NCBI GenBank assembly: GCA_018067325.1
Contig: JAGPUU010000049.1
Location: forward strand, 1 to 8,462
DNA from: Amphritea sp.
Lineage (GTDB): Bacteria > Pseudomonadota > Gammaproteobacteria > Pseudomonadales > Balneatricaceae
DNA: 8,462 bases
Reading direction: 5' to 3'
Part shown: piece after piece, positions 5,990-8,462 of the stretch
Layout of the letters: each line of letters starts with the position of its first letter
Position numbering within the stretch: position 1 is the first letter of the stretch
Program-made: the position numbers and the translations under genes
The notes under the pieces: model-generated
Databases searched by the model: none
Told to the model about the DNA's origin: nothing
The model's input: the letters and a program-made list of their open reading frames with translations, nothing else

Positions 5990-7414
5990 TCAACTACCCT
6001 GAATTTTCTCAACAATCGCCGTAGTTGAACAGTTATCGAGAAAAGAGAGCACTTTCACCTCACCGCCATAGCTAGCAACAAACTCAGCACCTACAACCTG
6101 ATCCAGTCCGTAATCACCGCCTTTTACCAACACTTCGGGACGAACCTGCTGCAGTAATCGCTCAGGCGTATCTTCATTAAAACTAACCACCCAATCGACG
6201 GCTTCCAATCCCGCTAATACAGCCTTGCGCCGCTCAACCGGATTAATTGGCCTACCGTCTCCCTTCAGTCGACGCACCGATTCATCATCGTTAATAGCCA
6301 ACACCAGGCGATCTCCCTGAGCCCTGGCCTGCTCAAGGTAGCCCACATGCCCGGCATGGAGAATATCGAAACAGCCATTAGTGAACACAATTGTCTCACC
6401 GGCCGCTCGCGCATCTTCAAGTGCAATCATCAGCTGTTCATCACTAACGACCCCGCGTTCGGAGCCCTGCTCCAAATTAACGGCCCGGCGTAACTCAGGA
6501 CCACTGATCGCGGCGGTACCCAGTTTACCAACCACAATACTCGCAGCTATATTTGCCAGCCCGGTCGCAACTTCCAGGGACTCCCCCGCAGCCAGCGCGG
6601 TTGCAAGGGTAGAGATCACGGTATCTCCGGCGCCGGTCACATCAAACACTTCACGGGCTCTGGCAGGAAAATGCACCTCATTCTGGCCAGGCTTGATCAG
6701 CGTCATACCCTGTTCACTACGGGTCACCAATAGAGCATCTAATTCAAGTTGCTCAATCAGGCTCTGAGCTTTTTCTACCAGTTCCTGCTCAGACCCACAG
6801 TTCCCAACCACCGCTTCAAACTCACCCATATTAGGCGTCAGCAGTGTTGCCCCCCGGTAACGCTCAAAATCAGACCCTTTTGGATCAACTAAGACAGGTA
6901 CATCTGCTCTGCGTGCTGCCCGAATCAAAACACCAGGATCACTCAAGGTACCCTTGTCATAATCGGAAAGCACCAGCGCACTAACATTGCTCAACAAAGC
7001 TTCTGTTTGCTGCTGTAAAGCAATACTGTGCTCAGCTGAAAAACGTTCTTCGAAATCTAATCGAATCAATTGCTGGTGACGACTCAGCACCCGTAATTTT
7101 GTGATCGTAGGTTCGCGATTACTAATACAAAACTGACAATTAACACGGGCAGACTTAAGCTGCTGCTCCAACGCCTGCCCCGCCTCATCCTGACCGACAA
7201 TACCCACCAGCGAGACACCGCCACCCAGAGCGGTAATGTTTAATGCGACGTTAGCAGCGCCGCCCGGACGATCTTCTCGCTGATCCACCTTGACTACCGG
7301 CACCGGCGCCTCAGGAGAGATTCTTGAAGTAGGACCATGCCAATATCGATCCAACATCAGATCACCGACAACCAAGACCTGTGCTTTATCTAAGCGGGGC
7401 ATTACCAATTTCAT
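5990..7414 (-). CDS. hldE: Bifunctional heptose 7-phosphate kinase / heptose 1-phosphate adenylyltransferase
   Basis: Makes the 1,7-bisphosphate of D-glycero-D-manno-heptose, then (after GmhB removes a phosphate) joins heptose 1-phosphate to AMP, giving ADP-heptose for the lipopolysaccharide core. The protein is 474 residues, both domains intact (E. coli 477). Ribokinase-like domain, residues 1-318: [32 protein letters not shown] (49-59), [22 protein letters not shown] and DVTGAGDT with catalytic base Asp264. Nucleotidyltransferase domain, about 340-474: [17 protein letters not shown] with the HxGH signature at 353-356, [14 protein letters not shown] (431-435) and a C-terminal [10 protein letters not shown]. 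The start ATG overlaps the msbA stop as ATGA, and AGGA sits 9 bases upstream inside msbA, a clear sign of translational coupling. GmhA, the enzyme before it, is encoded at 1158-1721; gmhB and hldD are absent here. Confidence 0.97.
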   Translation of the reverse strand: MKLVMPRLDKAQVLVVGDLMLDRYWHGPTSRISPEAPVPVVKVDQREDRPGGAANVALNITALGGGVSLVGIVGQDEAGQALEQQLKSARVNCQFCISNREPTITKLRVLSRHQQLIRLDFEERFSAEHSIALQQQTEALLSNVSALVLSDYDKGTLSDPGVLIRAARRADVPVLVDPKGSDFERYRGATLLTPNMGEFEAVVGNCGSEQELVEKAQSLIEQLELDALLVTRSEQGMTLIKPGQNEVHFPARAREVFDVTGAGDTVISTLATALAAGESLEVATGLANIAASIVVGKLGTAAISGPELRRAVNLEQGSERGVVSDEQLMIALEDARAAGETIVFTNGCFDILHAGHVGYLEQARAQGDRLVLAINDDESVRRLKGDGRPINPVERRKAVLAGLEAVDWVVSFNEDTPERLLQQVRPEVLVKGGDYGLDQVVGAEFVASYGGEVKVLSFLDNCSTTAIVEKIQGS

Positions 7415-8462
7415 AGATTCTGTTCCTGATCGGTGGTTGGTGACGATACGGGTTCGGCGGCTGTTTCAGAAAACTGGAGTTTATGCAGATTAGCGTAGAC
7501 ACCACCTAGTTGCAGCAATTGAGCATGGCTACCCTGCTCTATGAGTTGCCCCGCATCCATTACCAGAATACGATCAGCCTTCTCAATAGTCGATAAACGG
7601 TGAGCGATAACCAACGTTGTACGCCCCTGCATCACATTTTCCAGCGCATCCTGAATATGTCGCTCTGACTCAGTATCCAGCGCAGAAGTTGCTTCATCCA
7701 GAATAAGAATGGGAGCATCTTTAAGAACGGCCCGAGCAATCGCTATGCGCTGACGCTGACCACCGGACAACAGCATGCCGTTTTCACCCACCATAGTATC
7801 CAGCCCATCCGGAAGCTGTTGCACGAACTCAGTCACGTGCGCCGCTTCTGCCGCAACATCAATCATCTCGCGGGAGCACTGGGCCATCCCACCGTAAGCA
7901 ATATTCTCGGCGATGGTTCCGTTAAACAGAATGACCTGCTGATTCACCAGCGCGATCTGACTCCTTAGATTAGCTAAGGTGTAGTCCTGGATATTATGAC
8001 CATCCAGCAGAATCTCTCCCTCTGAAACATCGTAGAAACGGGGTAGCAAACCCGCCAGGGTCGACTTCCCGCTGCCGGATTTACCTACCAGTGCAACCGT
8101 TTCACCAGGCTTTATATCTACACTGATATTATTCAGGATCTGCTTGCCATCCAGTTCATATCTGAAGCCTAGGTTCTTAATCGCAATAGCCCCTTCAGCC
8201 TTCACCACTTCTCTTGATCCATTATCGGCTTCAGGCGTGCTATCAATTACATCAAATAGACTCTCAGCAGCAGCGACACCTTTCTGAATCATGCCACTAA
8301 TCTCAGTCAGAGAACGAATAGGCTTAGCCAGTAGCGCCGCCGCTGAGATAAAAGCAATAAACTGCCCGGTGCTCATCTGCTCAATAAGGCTCGGCTCCAT
8401 CGCCAGAAATGTTAGTAGCGCTATCACTCCGGCGACCAGCATCTGTACTACTGGCGTAAGAG
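7411..8462 (-). CDS. msbA: Lipid A export ATP-binding/permease protein MsbA, C-terminal part (cut by window edge)
   Basis: Homodimeric inner-membrane ABC exporter that flips core-lipid A to the periplasmic face. The frame is open through the right edge, so the ATG at 8442 is internal and the gene continues; 349 residues are visible of about 580. It begins in the last transmembrane region (hydrophobic [13 protein letters not shown], then [23 protein letters not shown]), followed by the nucleotide-binding domain: Walker [10 protein letters not shown] (in-window residues 126-134), a Q-loop near VNQQ (172-175), the ABC signature LSGGQ (231-235), Walker B ILILDE (251-256), the D-loop SALD and the H-loop His287. 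The sequence matches MsbA closely, including [15 protein letters not shown] and [11 protein letters not shown]-terminal tail rich in Glu, Ser and Thr follows. It is upstream of hldE with a 4-base ATGA overlap, so heptose activation and lipid A flipping are co-expressed. Confidence 0.95.
   Translation of the reverse strand, partial: LTPVVQMLVAGVIALLTFLAMEPSLIEQMSTGQFIAFISAAALLAKPIRSLTEISGMIQKGVAAAESLFDVIDSTPEADNGSREVVKAEGAIAIKNLGFRYELDGKQILNNISVDIKPGETVALVGKSGSGKSTLAGLLPRFYDVSEGEILLDGHNIQDYTLANLRSQIALVNQQVILFNGTIAENIAYGGMAQCSREMIDVAAEAAHVTEFVQQLPDGLDTMVGENGMLLSGGQRQRIAIARAVLKDAPILILDEATSALDTESERHIQDALENVMQGRTTLVIAHRLSTIEKADRILVMDAGQLIEQGSHAQLLQLGGVYANLHKLQFSETAAEPVSSPTTDQEQNL

Noticed and set aside
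6381..6767. Plus-strand open frame of 128 codons antisense to hldE
   Set aside because: It lies fully within the well-conserved hldE gene, its product is low-complexity Ser/Ala/Pro-rich as antisense frames often are, and it has no ribosome binding site.
1..8462. Mobile element, phage, defence system, CRISPR, tRNA or riboswitch
   Set aside because: I looked on both strands for transposase or integrase motifs, repeat-spacer patterns, cloverleaf-like sequence and terminal repeats, and found none. All coding space is core-type metabolism and envelope genes.

Overview
The window looks like a piece of a gammaproteobacterial chromosome. The closest feel is a marine Oceanospirillales or Pseudomonas-like genome of moderate G+C; this is inference from gene order and protein similarity recalled from memory, not from a search. 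All 8.46 kb is tightly packed with ordinary chromosomal genes. I see no tRNA, rRNA, CRISPR array, insertion sequence, integrase, toxin-antitoxin pair or phage gene. No gap between genes reaches 300 bases.

Left part (1-1760). The N-terminal 168 codons of lysA (last step of lysine synthesis) run leftward off the window. Upstream of it is a 36-residue lipoprotein gene, lptM/yifL. Divergent from this pair is cyaY (bacterial frataxin), followed 10 bases later by gmhA (phosphoheptose isomerase). The frataxin/lipoprotein/lysA arrangement is a familiar gammaproteobacterial neighbourhood. gmhA ends tail-to-tail with waaA at a perfect 9-bp hairpin.

Middle part (1746-5939). waaA (Kdo transferase) is on the minus strand. 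Divergent from it, behind a good sigma-70-like promoter, is a three-gene plus-strand operon of unassigned role. It encodes an FAD-dependent oxidoreductase of the DAO/GlpD-like fold, an aldo/keto reductase that probably starts at an overlapping TTG codon, and a protein with a degenerate Nudix-like box. This trio is the least understood part of the window and the best candidate for new biology.

Right part (5990-8462). msbA (lipid A flippase; C-terminal 349 residues, running off the right edge) and hldE (bifunctional heptose kinase/ADP-transferase) form a minus-strand operon joined by an ATGA overlap.

How they fit together: GmhA makes heptose 7-phosphate, HldE phosphorylates it and later activates it with ATP, WaaA adds Kdo to lipid A, MsbA flips the core-lipid A, and LptM assists maturation of the LptD/E export machine. 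Five genes in 8.5 kb thus serve lipopolysaccharide assembly, spread over four transcription units. gmhB and hldD, needed to finish ADP-heptose, are not here. The oxidoreductase/reductase/Nudix-like trio sits between waaA and hldE, but nothing in the sequence proves a link to lipopolysaccharide.
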